DNA of 64,000 bases from Owenweeksia sp048267305 (GTDB lineage Bacteria > Bacteroidota > Bacteroidia > Flavobacteriales > Schleiferiaceae). This document shows, piece by piece, positions 53,481-61,094 of the stretch. The notes below the pieces were generated by a model. That model ran no database searches. It was not told where the DNA came from and was given only the letters and a program-made list of their open reading frames with translations. Both the position numbers and the translations under genes were made by a program. Position 1 is the first letter of the stretch; each line of letters begins with the position of its first letter. Location of the stretch: assembly GCA_048267305.1 (NCBI GenBank), contig JBLWXT010000001.1:62001-126000 (forward strand), given 5' to 3'.

Positions 53481-55174
53481 AGCAAAGCAAAGGAAAGAAC
53501 CGCTTTACGAAGATTAAGTCTGGTAATTTTCTGGGAACTATCGGAGAGCTTTTCTTTCTTGATTTCATCCAATCTAAACTTCAGTACCGCTTGCTCCTGA
53601 ATTAGCTTCCTTTCTTGTTCAATCAGTTTTTGCTGACTCTTGCGGTCTTGATTAATCGCTTCTATTCGTGCCTCGATTTCCTTTAATCTTTTTATATCTG
53701 CATCTGTTGAAGGAACTGCCACAACCTTGCTATAAAGTGCAGTAATCGAAGTTTTCAGATCCTGTGCTTTCTTTTGTTGCGTCTCTAAGGTGTTCTTAAG
53801 TTGTCCGAGCTTCTTTTCATGGTCTACCTTTTCTTCTATAACTTTGGTAAGCTTAGCCTGCAATTCAGCTTCCTCTACTCGTTGTTGAGTGGAGGTTTCA
53901 CCACACAAGCTGCATTCATGGCTCTGACGTTCCTTTTCTTTTCTGTTCTCCGTTACTTCTACCTCGCAATGTGGACAGACCTTGATGTCTAAATTGCTGA
54001 AGAAGCTACCCGCCTTCTGATACAGTTCAACATTCAATTCCTGTTTCGAAAGCCGGTTTATTTCGGCTTTAATCTTTGCTTGATCACTTTCTAAATACCT
54101 GATTTCCGTTTCTAATGGGTCTATCTTCCTCTTTTCTGTTTGGTAGGCTTCATTTGCCAATCGAGCTTTTTTCCGATTCTCATTCACCCTTTCTTGGATC
54201 TGGTTGTACTCTTCAACCAAGACTTTATCGTCAAATCGTATTTTACCGCCATCTTGGAGTTTTTGGAGATCCTGCGTTACTGTGGCATATCTCTTTTCAA
54301 TCTCTTCCTTTACAGACTTCTTTGTTTTCTGCTTGGTTTCGTCTGTGAGTTTGAGCTTGCCTATTTCTTCAGAGGTTCGATCCCGTCTTACACCCAACAT
54401 ATTAATAGGATAAGTGAGTTGCAACCCAAGTATCATTTCAAATATTTTCCTACCTTGATCCCCCATATACTCCTTGTCAAAAAAGAGATATTCATAATTG
54501 CTGGATTCCAGGTAGATAGACTTAAAATATGACTTCCAACTTAGATTAGCAGTTCTTAAACTGTGATCTTCTTTGGCACTACTTTTCTGAGTATATTTTA
54601 ATGAGTAATAAGTAAAGTGATCGAAGAAAAACTCTTGCATATGTTCCTCAAGAAGTGTTTTGCTCTTGAATTCAAATTCTTTGTCTTTCTCAACAGCATC
54701 TAACTGGTGGTTATCTCGTAGTTGTTGAAATTTTTCTATTCCAAAGGAATATAATGCTCCTCTGTCTCTCCCTGTCTTATCAATATGAATGGTATAAACA
54801 GCCTTGCCAATTTCAAACTCTAGAATTATTTCATCTAACCATTTCTTGATATCATGCTTGTAGCTTTCTACACCTGTTAAAGCAAATTTGATAATCTTAA
54901 AAATTGTCGATTTACCCTTGAAATTATCAGCTATCCAAGTATTGATACCCAAATAAAATTTTTGGTCATATTTAAAATCTGTTTTATCGTTTTTCTGACC
55001 AAAAAAAATTAAACGATTCAGCACCAATGACTTACCTAATGATGTTGGATTATCCTTATTATAGTCTTCTTCTAGATGAAGTATTTCTCGAACTTCATCG
55101 ATATCCAGATCATCTTCAAAATGGACATGAACATATTTAATGAAGTCGTTATACTTTAGATCACTATTACTCAT
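53435..55174 (-). CDS. Rad50/SMC-like ABC ATPase, N-terminal part with zinc hook
   Basis: 579 codons; the start ATG overlaps the preceding gene by 4 bp. Walker A is in WIADNFKGKSTIFKIIKFAL (about residue 90). Long coiled coils (about 260-360 and 420-550) flank a zinc-hook-like pair, CPHC about residue 395 and CSLC about residue 414. The last 15 residues (LWRPWSKSAVGLIEM) are out-of-frame readthrough after the CTTTG repeat; the true continuation is the 53013-53480 frame, for a total of about 718 residues. ATPases of this type sense foreign or replicating DNA in ABC-3C, Lamassu and related anti-phage systems (family knowledge). Here it is sandwiched between a middle component and a nuclease. 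Confidence 0.8.
   Translation of the reverse strand: MSNSDLKYNDFIKYVHVHFEDDLDIDEVREILHLEEDYNKDNPTSLGKSLVLNRLIFFGQKNDKTDFKYDQKFYLGINTWIADNFKGKSTIFKIIKFALTGVESYKHDIKKWLDEIILEFEIGKAVYTIHIDKTGRDRGALYSFGIEKFQQLRDNHQLDAVEKDKEFEFKSKTLLEEHMQEFFFDHFTYYSLKYTQKSSAKEDHSLRTANLSWKSYFKSIYLESSNYEYLFFDKEYMGDQGRKIFEMILGLQLTYPINMLGVRRDRTSEEIGKLKLTDETKQKTKKSVKEEIEKRYATVTQDLQKLQDGGKIRFDDKVLVEEYNQIQERVNENRKKARLANEAYQTEKRKIDPLETEIRYLESDQAKIKAEINRLSKQELNVELYQKAGSFFSNLDIKVCPHCEVEVTENRKEKERQSHECSLCGETSTQQRVEEAELQAKLTKVIEEKVDHEKKLGQLKNTLETQQKKAQDLKTSITALYSKVVAVPSTDADIKRLKEIEARIEAINQDRKSQQKLIEQERKLIQEQAVLKFRLDEIKKEKLSDSSQKITRLNLRKAVLSFALLWRPWSKSAVGLIEM
53478..53492. repeat. Pentanucleotide tandem repeat (CAAAG)3 at the frameshift
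   Basis: Three perfect copies of CAAAG (CTTTG on the coding minus strand), then a degenerate GAAAG. Two copies would keep the ATPase in frame, as would 5 or 8; three copies shift it. Slipped-strand mispairing would change expression. Confidence 0.85.
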
Positions 55175-55815
55175 ACCAATTGCTCCAAAAATCGTTCATT
55201 AAACGCAATTTTTACTCTATCATTGATGTTTTGAATATGGCTCTTGTATGAAACTTCGCTATATTCAGTATATCTATACTGCCGGGTTTTTAACTCTGAC
55301 CCTGAGAACTTGTTAAAATACTTCTTAATCAGTTCACAACGATCAAAATACCATTTTACCGTAGGAATACTTTTCAGATGGCTTTCAATCTTATCTGCGC
55401 ACTGTTTGGTAATAAAATAGTTTTTGTCGTAGGTTTTGCCATCAGTTCTCTTCTTACTGTCGTGTTGGATGAAACCCACGCTGATCAAATAAGCAACTGC
55501 ATCATCTATGCTTTCATAAGCTCCATGAAAGAACTTTTCCATTTCTTCGACACGGATTTCTGGCTCTTGATTTTGATAGATTTTTTCAATAGTTCTTTTT
55601 ATTTCATCGGTGTTTGATGTATCATGATCCATTAAATCCATCAGCTCAAGGGATAAGAAATCGGGATAGCGCAATAGAAAATCCAATGCCTGGATTTTGA
55701 TCTCCGTATGGAATACACCATAAGTATCAGCTCCATCAGCCAAACGTTCACAGAAGGTGTACAAAATAATTATGATTCGCAGTCTGTCCCGAAATTTTCG
55801 TAATGAGGCTTGCAT
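55171..55815 (-). CDS. ABC-three-component system middle-component-like protein
   Basis: 214 residues, first gene of the defence-like unit; its stop overlaps the ATPase start (ATGA). It starts LRKFRDRLRIIIILYTFCERL, then KIQALDFLLRYPDFLSLELM, closely like the (L)DFLxRYPxxL segment of ABC-3C middle components. A winged-helix-like YESIDDAVAYLISVGFIQHD and a basic C-terminus follow. Middle components bridge the ABC ATPase and the effector in systems classified as ABC-3C (Krishnan, Burroughs, Iyer and Aravind), to which Lamassu belongs. Homology is from memory of motifs. Copy B of the long repeat begins about 100 bp upstream of its start. Confidence 0.65.
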   Translation of the reverse strand: MQASLRKFRDRLRIIIILYTFCERLADGADTYGVFHTEIKIQALDFLLRYPDFLSLELMDLMDHDTSNTDEIKRTIEKIYQNQEPEIRVEEMEKFFHGAYESIDDAVAYLISVGFIQHDSKKRTDGKTYDKNYFITKQCADKIESHLKSIPTVKWYFDRCELIKKYFNKFSGSELKTRQYRYTEYSEVSYKSHIQNINDRVKIAFNERFLEQLV

Positions 55816-55911
55816 TGAAAAAAATACTTTGGTTGTTTACATCGAAAATAATACTTATCGCTAAATACATAGGTCGAAAAGGAGTATCCATCATGATATC
55901 ATTGACTAAAC

Positions 55912-56250
55912 ATTTCCAAAAGAGAAAAGAGAAAGCTTTTCTTTCAGGTGGGCGGTTTAGCTAGTCAAGGTTTTTGGCACAAAACCCGTAGGTCCTGACC
56001 TTGACAAGCGCAAGACGGGATTTTCTCGATTACACCAATTTAAGCCCGCCAAATTTGCTTTACTCTTTTCTTTTATGCTGTTCATCCAAGCCTTGGCGAA
56101 GGGCAAGTGTGGCAGTAATGAGAGCTTCCCCGCAGGGGACAAAGCGGAAATGCAGGCCACTCTTGTCTCATGCGGAGCCGGAAGCGGGTGAATTAAGGGA
56201 AGAAGGTAACGAACGGCCCGAAATGAACCGGCTGCAGGCGCGGGGTTATC
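55912..56250. repeat. Long direct repeat, copy B (structured)
   Basis: About 340 bp, matching copy A in the same orientation. It ends 4 bp from the stop codon of the 77-residue gene. Stems: 55925-55936 with 56057-56069 (one bulge), GTCAAGGT 55964-55971 with 55998-56005, and 56103-56113 (GCAAGTGTGGC) with 56156-56166. The last stem changes an A-T pair of copy A to G-C on both arms, which keeps pairing. This and copy A bracket the three-gene defence unit. Confidence 0.85.
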
Positions 56251-56253
56251 GGA

Positions 56254-56487
56254 TTACTTATTGACCTGGTATCCGTGCTTCTTCAGAAATTCAATTTTCT
56301 CCTGGATAACCTTGCCCTCACGTTTTTTCATTTCCTTATTAATTCCATTTTGGAGGCCTTCCAGTTCTTCCATGTGCAACTTTCCTAAAAACTGGGATGA
56401 AAAGAGTGCCTTTAGGGTCTTGTTGTTGTTCTGGTTTTCACGAAGGGTGCTTACCAGAATGCCTGGTGTAATATGTTGCTTTGCCAT
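56254..56487 (-). CDS. Small hypothetical mobile-element protein
   Basis: 77 residues, highly charged and helical: KQHITPGILVSTLRENQNNN, LKALFSSQFLGKLHMEELEG, then a coiled-coil end EMKKREGKVIQEKIEFLKKHGY. No family recognised. It ends directly against repeat copy B, just as the effector gene ends against copy A. It lies 77 bp after the ArdC-like gene on the same strand, suggesting a shared transcript. Confidence 0.6.
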   Translation of the reverse strand: MAKQHITPGILVSTLRENQNNNKTLKALFSSQFLGKLHMEELEGLQNGINKEMKKREGKVIQEKIEFLKKHGYQVNK

Positions 56488-56563
56488 GATTCATTTGTTT
56501 CGTGCAAATAAAAAGCATTTCCAGCAGATCAGGAAACTACTACAATGGATAAATGGCCGAGGA

Positions 56564-57472
56564 TCAGCCCCTTTCTAAATTCAGGATGTAATCAGCGGCC
56601 TTCTGCGCTTTGCCCGTGGCCTGTATAATCAACTGGTTGTCATTTTTAAGCTTCTTCACCCAGCCCTGGATGTAAGCCGCGTTGTTTTCAACGGTGCGGT
56701 CATTTTGGATCCCTGCATGGCCACAGAGGAATGAACCGCCCAGCTCGGCCACCAGCTCTTCTTTGCTGTAGTTTTCAGAGCCAAAGCTGTTGTGTTCAGT
56801 GATCTCAGGACGGCTTAACCTTGATTGATGCCCTGTTGAATGGACCAACTCATGAAATAATGTATCATAGTAAAATTCAGAACTGTCAAAAAACTTAATG
56901 TCAGGCATATTCACGTAGTCCTGAGAAGGAACGTAAAAGGCACGTTTCGCATTATCGTGTTTGATCGCTGGGGCCTTCGGCATTCCGGTGACGATGGATT
57001 CACAGGATTCAATGATCCCGTTTTCGGGCTTTATCACCACTTCGGGAAAATTAAATTCAATATTGTCGATCTGATCAATATTAAAGACGTTGTATTCCCT
57101 TAGAAAGGCTAATTTTTTGACCTTATCAGCAGGTAGTTTTCGGGCTACTGCCTCGGTAAGTTTTTTACCCGTTTCCGCATGTTTGAAATAAAAATTCCAG
57201 TATAGTACAGGAACGGATTTTGAGCCCTTTCTCACCATGCCGCCCAATTCCTTGGCCTGTTTAAACGTCAGGTAATAGGGTTTTTCATGGTTGAGCATGT
57301 TCATTAGCAGTGCGTTTACGCCTCTGTAGGGCTTCTTAGTGATGTAGCTTGCAGCCGCTCCATAAGCACTCCACGGCCTGTGCCATGGAATAAAGCCCTG
57401 CTCCAGTTTTTCAATGATCAGGTTGGTGATTTCCTGATAGATGTCCTTGGGTGAATTCTTAGCATTCTTCAT
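56564..57472 (-). CDS. ArdC-like antirestriction / zincin-domain protein
   Basis: The start is set at the ATG at 57472 (MKNAKNSPKDIYQEIT) because GGAGGT lies just before it; the longer frame to 57538 is not needed. The 302-residue product has the ArdC N-terminal (DUF1738-like) ssDNA-binding region, WHRPWSAYGAAASYITKKPYRGVN, LTFKQAKELGGMVRKGSKS, VLYWNFYFKHAE. The C-terminal zincin-like domain has FHELVHSTGHQSRLSR (HEXXH near residue 207) and YSKEELVAELGGSFLCGHAG. ArdC proteins protect incoming single-stranded DNA from restriction during conjugation, fitting the transfer genes at 61 kb. Confidence 0.9.
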   Translation of the reverse strand: MKNAKNSPKDIYQEITNLIIEKLEQGFIPWHRPWSAYGAAASYITKKPYRGVNALLMNMLNHEKPYYLTFKQAKELGGMVRKGSKSVPVLYWNFYFKHAETGKKLTEAVARKLPADKVKKLAFLREYNVFNIDQIDNIEFNFPEVVIKPENGIIESCESIVTGMPKAPAIKHDNAKRAFYVPSQDYVNMPDIKFFDSSEFYYDTLFHELVHSTGHQSRLSRPEITEHNSFGSENYSKEELVAELGGSFLCGHAGIQNDRTVENNAAYIQGWVKKLKNDNQLIIQATGKAQKAADYILNLERG

Positions 57473-57871
57473 GATGTACCTCCATTTAATTTGTTTGATG
57501 AGGCAGGCACATACAGGTGGAGAAAGGTGCAAAGGCAACCCTGACGCAGTAAAAAATGTGTTGGCGGTGAATGCTGGCTTCAGGCAGCAGGGGATATTTT
57601 TTCAAGGAACGGGATTGCAGTGCACCGGCCATCTGTTAGCTTCGCTGAAATCCTAAACAAATAATGGAAGGTCATCCCTGATGCTGGGAATGACCCACTT
57701 GGTGCATTTAAGGTCAAAAGGAACAACACAGCGCAAAGGCCCAATTCTTAGGGATCATGGTTGGCTTGAAGAAAGTTTATGTTTTGGCCTTGTGGTTCAT
57801 CGCTAAGAATGAGCATCCAAGCACCTCACGAGACAGAACCTTCCCGTGCGCGGAAGGCCAGCCCAACCTTG
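57473..57871. other. Gene-free gap
   Basis: A 399-bp stretch between the ArdC-like gene and a small frame. It contains short GC-rich hairpin-like parts (around 57,585-57,650) but no credible ORF, tRNA or clear regulatory site on either strand. Confidence 0.5.
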
Positions 57872-58186
57872 TCAGAGTCTTGAAGGGTTTTTTGGGATTT
57901 GTCTGTTCTGTCCAATGTGAAAGCCCATATTGGCTAAATCAAAATACCCATCCCATCGTTCGGTGAAAGCTGTGACGTAAAAAAATATCTTTCTCTCCCT
58001 CCACTCCCAGTTCTTGGTCAGTGTACTTTGCTTTATCAACTTGGATTGTGGATGGTTGGAACAGGCCATCAATATATTGTTGCCCGCCAGATAGGCTTTG
58101 GGTGCAATCCCGTATTTGGCTTCGAAGGATTCATCGATCTTCTCGAAAAAGTTGGAAAGGTTTGTTTCAAGCTTTATTCCGGGCAT
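57872..58186 (-). CDS. Hypothetical protein, low certainty
   Basis: 104 codons from an ATG at 58186 (MPGIKLETNLSNFFEKIDES). The first 50 residues read like a folded domain (AKYGIAPKAYLAGNNILMAC), the last 50 less so. No family recognised. Spacing is wide on both sides, so it may be a remnant. Confidence 0.4.
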   Translation of the reverse strand: MPGIKLETNLSNFFEKIDESFEAKYGIAPKAYLAGNNILMACSNHPQSKLIKQSTLTKNWEWRERKIFFYVTAFTERWDGYFDLANMGFHIGQNRQIPKNPSRL

Positions 58187-58264
58187 TATATAAGGGCTTA
58201 GAGTTTCAGGTGAAATTTAGGGATATTGGACAAACGATAAAGATGGTAGGATTGGTATGGGAAA

Positions 58265-58308
58265 AAACCCGCCCCATCAGGGGTTATAGGGAAAACAGGG
58301 GCGGGTTT
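58265..58308 (+). terminator. GC-rich inverted repeat, terminator-like
   Basis: AAACCCGCCCC (58265-58275) and GGGGCGGGTTT (58298-58308) form an 11-bp perfect stem with a 22-nt loop. Only three T follow, so termination is uncertain; it may instead be a structural boundary between mobile-element segments. Confidence 0.45.
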
Positions 58309-58438
58309 ACGTCAACCAAAATTCTATGCTACGGCTCAAAGATAAACGAGACCCTATTTTTAGAAAGTGTTAAATGAGTGAAAGGGATGTTCAGGTTTTC
58401 AGGTGGATGTCAGATTCACGTTTAGCTGATTAAATTTT

Positions 58439-58680
58439 AGTAGCTGTGTGCAACAAGGGCGGGGCACCCCCTCGCTCGAAGTGAGCAAAAGCGGCTAAGA
58501 ATTTAGGGGTTCTGTTGGATGTGAAAATATAAGCAAAAAACATGATAGCCTGCGCAGGTCGGCCAAAGGCCGGGTGGAGCACCCTTGGCGCAGCATTTCT
58601 TGTTTTTATCATTAAAAACTTTGTCTCAAAAACAAGTGATGCGGAGGGTTGGCGGGTTTTTTGCCTCAAGACTAACTTTT
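58439..58680 (-). other. GC-rich multi-hairpin region, possible structured RNA
   Basis: A 240-bp patch denser in G+C than its surroundings with several short perfect hairpins: CGGCC/GGCCG around AAA, GGGT/ACCC around GGAGC, and GCTC/GAGC around GAAGT. A 79-codon frame runs through it but has no protein-like features. It sits within the 532-bp gap between 58187 and 58719, just after the stop of the 267-residue gene in minus-strand order. The rest of the gap holds the 58265-58308 inverted repeat and nothing more. Confidence 0.4.
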
Positions 58681-58719
58681 AAGTCACCCCAAAACTTTAG
58701 CTATGTTGCCCTAGCCTTG

Positions 58720-59523
58720 TTAAATAGAACCAACCCTTAGTAAGCTCAAATCTGCTTTGAAATTAAGTGCTGGACAAGATTGCTTTGCAAGTAAAATCTG
58801 GTTATCTCTAAAGTCATCTAATTCTTTTTCCTTTCGGCTCTCGGAGACCAGTTCGTGAACACGTTTACCGTGAGTGTAGTTTGCCCGATAAACCTCTTGA
58901 CCCTCAGAATCCCATTTTTGGATGGCAGGATTACCGCCTGAAGGATCATGATACTCACCCTTTCCGTCCACCCACTGAAATTCCTTTGGCTGTCCGTTAC
59001 CATGCCACTGTGCGCTGGCCGGATAGCAATCCAGATAATTTGACAGTTGATTATTTTGATAGCTAATCTGCCAGGTCAATGTACCTTCATCATTAAATGA
59101 CTGTACTGAAGGTTCGCCATTGGCACCATTGTGCTTTAGCCCCTCTTTATATCTCGCGGAGTACTTTAATTGTGAGGATTGACCTTTCCAATTATAGACC
59201 TGAAGAGCCGGTTCACCCTTACTACTGTCATTTCTAAGGTCATTTCTATAATGTTCTACTTTAGTGAGGCGTCCCTGACTAAAATGTTGTTTATGAGGTT
59301 GCCCCTGAGGCCCATCTTCATAAGCCTTTCCGCAGTACCTACTTATGTCTTTAATATTTGAGGACAGGTGGGTAATGATTAATTCTATCAACTCTTCGCC
59401 TTCTTTACCATTGGCTACATTGCTTTGAGCAAATTGAACAAAGGGCTCCTCATCGAAGCCTGAGATGATGGCCGCTCTGATAGGATAATCCAGGCCATAA
59501 TCTACTTGAATCAATACAGACAT
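58720..59523 (-). CDS. YwqK/MORN-like repeat protein
   Basis: 267 residues, no signal. The core (about 70-235) is a run of ~30-residue repeats of the form GEP(A/S)xQxxNxxGxLxxxxxYxxGxxxxxxG (QGQPHKQHFSQGRLTKVEHY, GEPALQVYNWKGQSSQLKYS, GEPSVQSFNDEGTLTWQISY, GGNPAIQKWDSEGQEVYRANY). This is like MORN_2/YwqK antitoxin-type repeats. The N-terminal 60 residues are a separate acidic region. A charged C-terminal tail follows. It lies 60 bp after a 343-residue unknown gene on the same strand. A toxin-antitoxin or phage-sensing role is possible but unproven. Confidence 0.7.
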   Translation of the reverse strand: MSVLIQVDYGLDYPIRAAIISGFDEEPFVQFAQSNVANGKEGEELIELIITHLSSNIKDISRYCGKAYEDGPQGQPHKQHFSQGRLTKVEHYRNDLRNDSSKGEPALQVYNWKGQSSQLKYSARYKEGLKHNGANGEPSVQSFNDEGTLTWQISYQNNQLSNYLDCYPASAQWHGNGQPKEFQWVDGKGEYHDPSGGNPAIQKWDSEGQEVYRANYTHGKRVHELVSESRKEKELDDFRDNQILLAKQSCPALNFKADLSLLRVGSI

Positions 59524-59583
59524 TTAAGGTCATTCCTCCAATAACTTTAGTTCAACATAATATTCCATAACCCTAAAACTATG

Positions 59584-60615
59584 TCAACCTTTTATTTTGC
59601 TCTTAGGTTCATCTTTTCTTTTCTTCCATCGCTCCAGTTCTTTAATCGTTTTAATATTTACGCTGGGCATCTTTACTGAATTATTTAGATGTTGTTCAAG
59701 AAATCTTGGAATGACCGGTGGGATTTTAAGTTCCTTTATATTTTCACTATTAAGCTGGTATTCGATGGGCTGAGTGGTTGGAAAATCATCACCAGCCCTG
59801 TGAAGAATGATTGAGCCACAAATAAGCCTTGAGTTTTCATAGTTTGAATAGGTTCCCAAAATTATTTCAGGTACCTCAGGATAGGTAACAAACTTCAGAT
59901 GCAAGAATTTAAGACCGGCATTTTTTGTTTGCAGCTCCATAATCAGAAGATTTGGCGAAGAAACATCTGTTCGGATATGTCCTTCGTAATCAGAATGCCC
60001 TTTATAGTTTTCTATTTCTACCGGAAATGAATCCCCAACCCTCCTTCTAAACCTAAGTTTCAAACGGCCCAATACCTCATGTTCTAGAAAATCATGAAAA
60101 TAAAGCCACCAATTTGTGTCCTCATAATTACCCAAAACTTTTTCAAGTGGGGTTAAGGATGCTGATACAGGAAGACTTGACTCTGGCTGAGTGCATCTGG
60201 AATTTCTCAATTGAGCCTCCTTTGCACTTATATCGATCTTTCCTGAAGTAAATATGGATTCAAAATCTTCAATACCACATTGCACAAGTAAAAAGTTTAA
60301 ATGCTCTGATGTAAAACTGACCGGTGAGTATACTATTCTTCCAGGTTTCTGACCTTTATCCTGACTTATAAAGGCCATCAGTCTTGAATAATAATATATG
60401 GGGTTAGGAAAATCGTTATCCCTGACAGACCTTCCCAACAACTTATATTTCTCCTCTATACTTTTCTTGAAGATATCGAAATAGGAATTCCAGAATTTAT
60501 GGTCGCTCATCAAGTGTGCTGACCCCAAACCTTGCTCTCTGGACAGCTCCTTTTTGGCAAGCTCCAATAATTCTTTGTAAAGTTCGTAACAAAGCTTAAT
60601 ACTCGAATGAGCCAT
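59584..60615 (-). CDS. Unknown protein of the mobile region
   Basis: 343 residues. The first half is helical (CYELYKELLELAKKELSREQ, KFWNSYFDIFKKSIEEKYKL). The second half is beta-rich (WWLYFHDFLEHEVLGRLKLR, then GHSDYEGHIRTDVSSPNLLI, then ILGTYSNYENSRLICGSIIL), ending with a basic tail ERWKKRKDEPKSKIKG. I recognise no family; the beta part has the look of a small sensory or nucleic-acid-binding domain. It is divergent from the conjugation genes across a 200-bp region holding an inverted repeat. With the MORN-like gene it forms a two-gene unit. Confidence 0.65.
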   Translation of the reverse strand: MAHSSIKLCYELYKELLELAKKELSREQGLGSAHLMSDHKFWNSYFDIFKKSIEEKYKLLGRSVRDNDFPNPIYYYSRLMAFISQDKGQKPGRIVYSPVSFTSEHLNFLLVQCGIEDFESIFTSGKIDISAKEAQLRNSRCTQPESSLPVSASLTPLEKVLGNYEDTNWWLYFHDFLEHEVLGRLKLRFRRRVGDSFPVEIENYKGHSDYEGHIRTDVSSPNLLIMELQTKNAGLKFLHLKFVTYPEVPEIILGTYSNYENSRLICGSIILHRAGDDFPTTQPIEYQLNSENIKELKIPPVIPRFLEQHLNNSVKMPSVNIKTIKELERWKKRKDEPKSKIKG

Positions 60616-60648
60616 TTATTATGGAATTTTAATGATTATCAGCTGCTT

Positions 60649-60679
60649 ACAGGAATTTCAGGAATTATAGAAATTCTGT
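60649..60679. promoter_or_regulatory. Operator-like inverted repeat in a divergent promoter region
   Basis: ACAGGAATTTC (60649-60659) and GAAATTCTGT (60670-60679) form a near-perfect palindrome with a 10-bp spacer, 33 bp before the start of the minus-strand 343-residue gene and 138 bp before the plus-strand transfer genes. It could bind a regulator controlling both directions. Confidence 0.5.
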
Positions 60680-60817
60680 AAAAAATTATAAAAAAAACAA
60701 GCCTGAAAAACACCATCGCCTCTGAAAAAAAGATTTGAGTTTTACAATGCTTTTCAAGCTTATAGCAACAAAGGCAATTGTGTGTTCACGGAATTATTAA
60801 TTAAAACCCATTGCATT

Positions 60818-60973
60818 ATGAGCAATCCGTTTCCCAAGCACGTTGACAGCAACGGCTTGACCAAGGAGACCAGGGAGCAGGTAGGAAGATCGGCCAATGG
60901 CTGGTCTGTTGGTGGCAAGAACACCGGCTCTACCCATCAAACTGGCAGGAGACTTAGCGAAAGTCAGAAGTAG
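60818..60973 (+). CDS. Small hypothetical protein ahead of transfer genes
   Basis: 51 residues from the ATG at 60818 (MSNPFPKHVDSNGLTKETRE, then QVGRSANGWSVGGKNTGSTH). It is hydrophilic, Gly/Ser/Thr-rich and without membrane segments. It is the first plus-strand gene before the coupling ATPase, in a region without other coding potential. No family recognised; too short for certainty. Confidence 0.5.
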   Translation: MSNPFPKHVDSNGLTKETREQVGRSANGWSVGGKNTGSTHQTGRRLSESQK

Positions 60974-61094
60974 CTAACTCTCTTAATTACCCCCTCAATC
61001 AAAAGCCCTGAGCAAACTTTTGATTCGTTAAAGCTCAAAAGGTCGGAGCCTGATCACCTCCACCTTTTTATCTCACCCTTTAACACATTTTATC

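Noticed and set aside
53440..53500. Programmed ribosomal frameshift in the ATPase
   Set aside because: No A/T-run slippery heptamer or downstream structure; the (CTTTG)3 repeat is a sufficient explanation.
50857..56250. Integron attC sites or group II introns for the long repeats
   Set aside because: Too long for attC and without its core sites, no integrase nearby; no reverse transcriptase or domain V-like motif.
58430..58669. 79-codon frame in the GC-rich patch
   Set aside because: Open by base composition only; the hairpins explain the region better.
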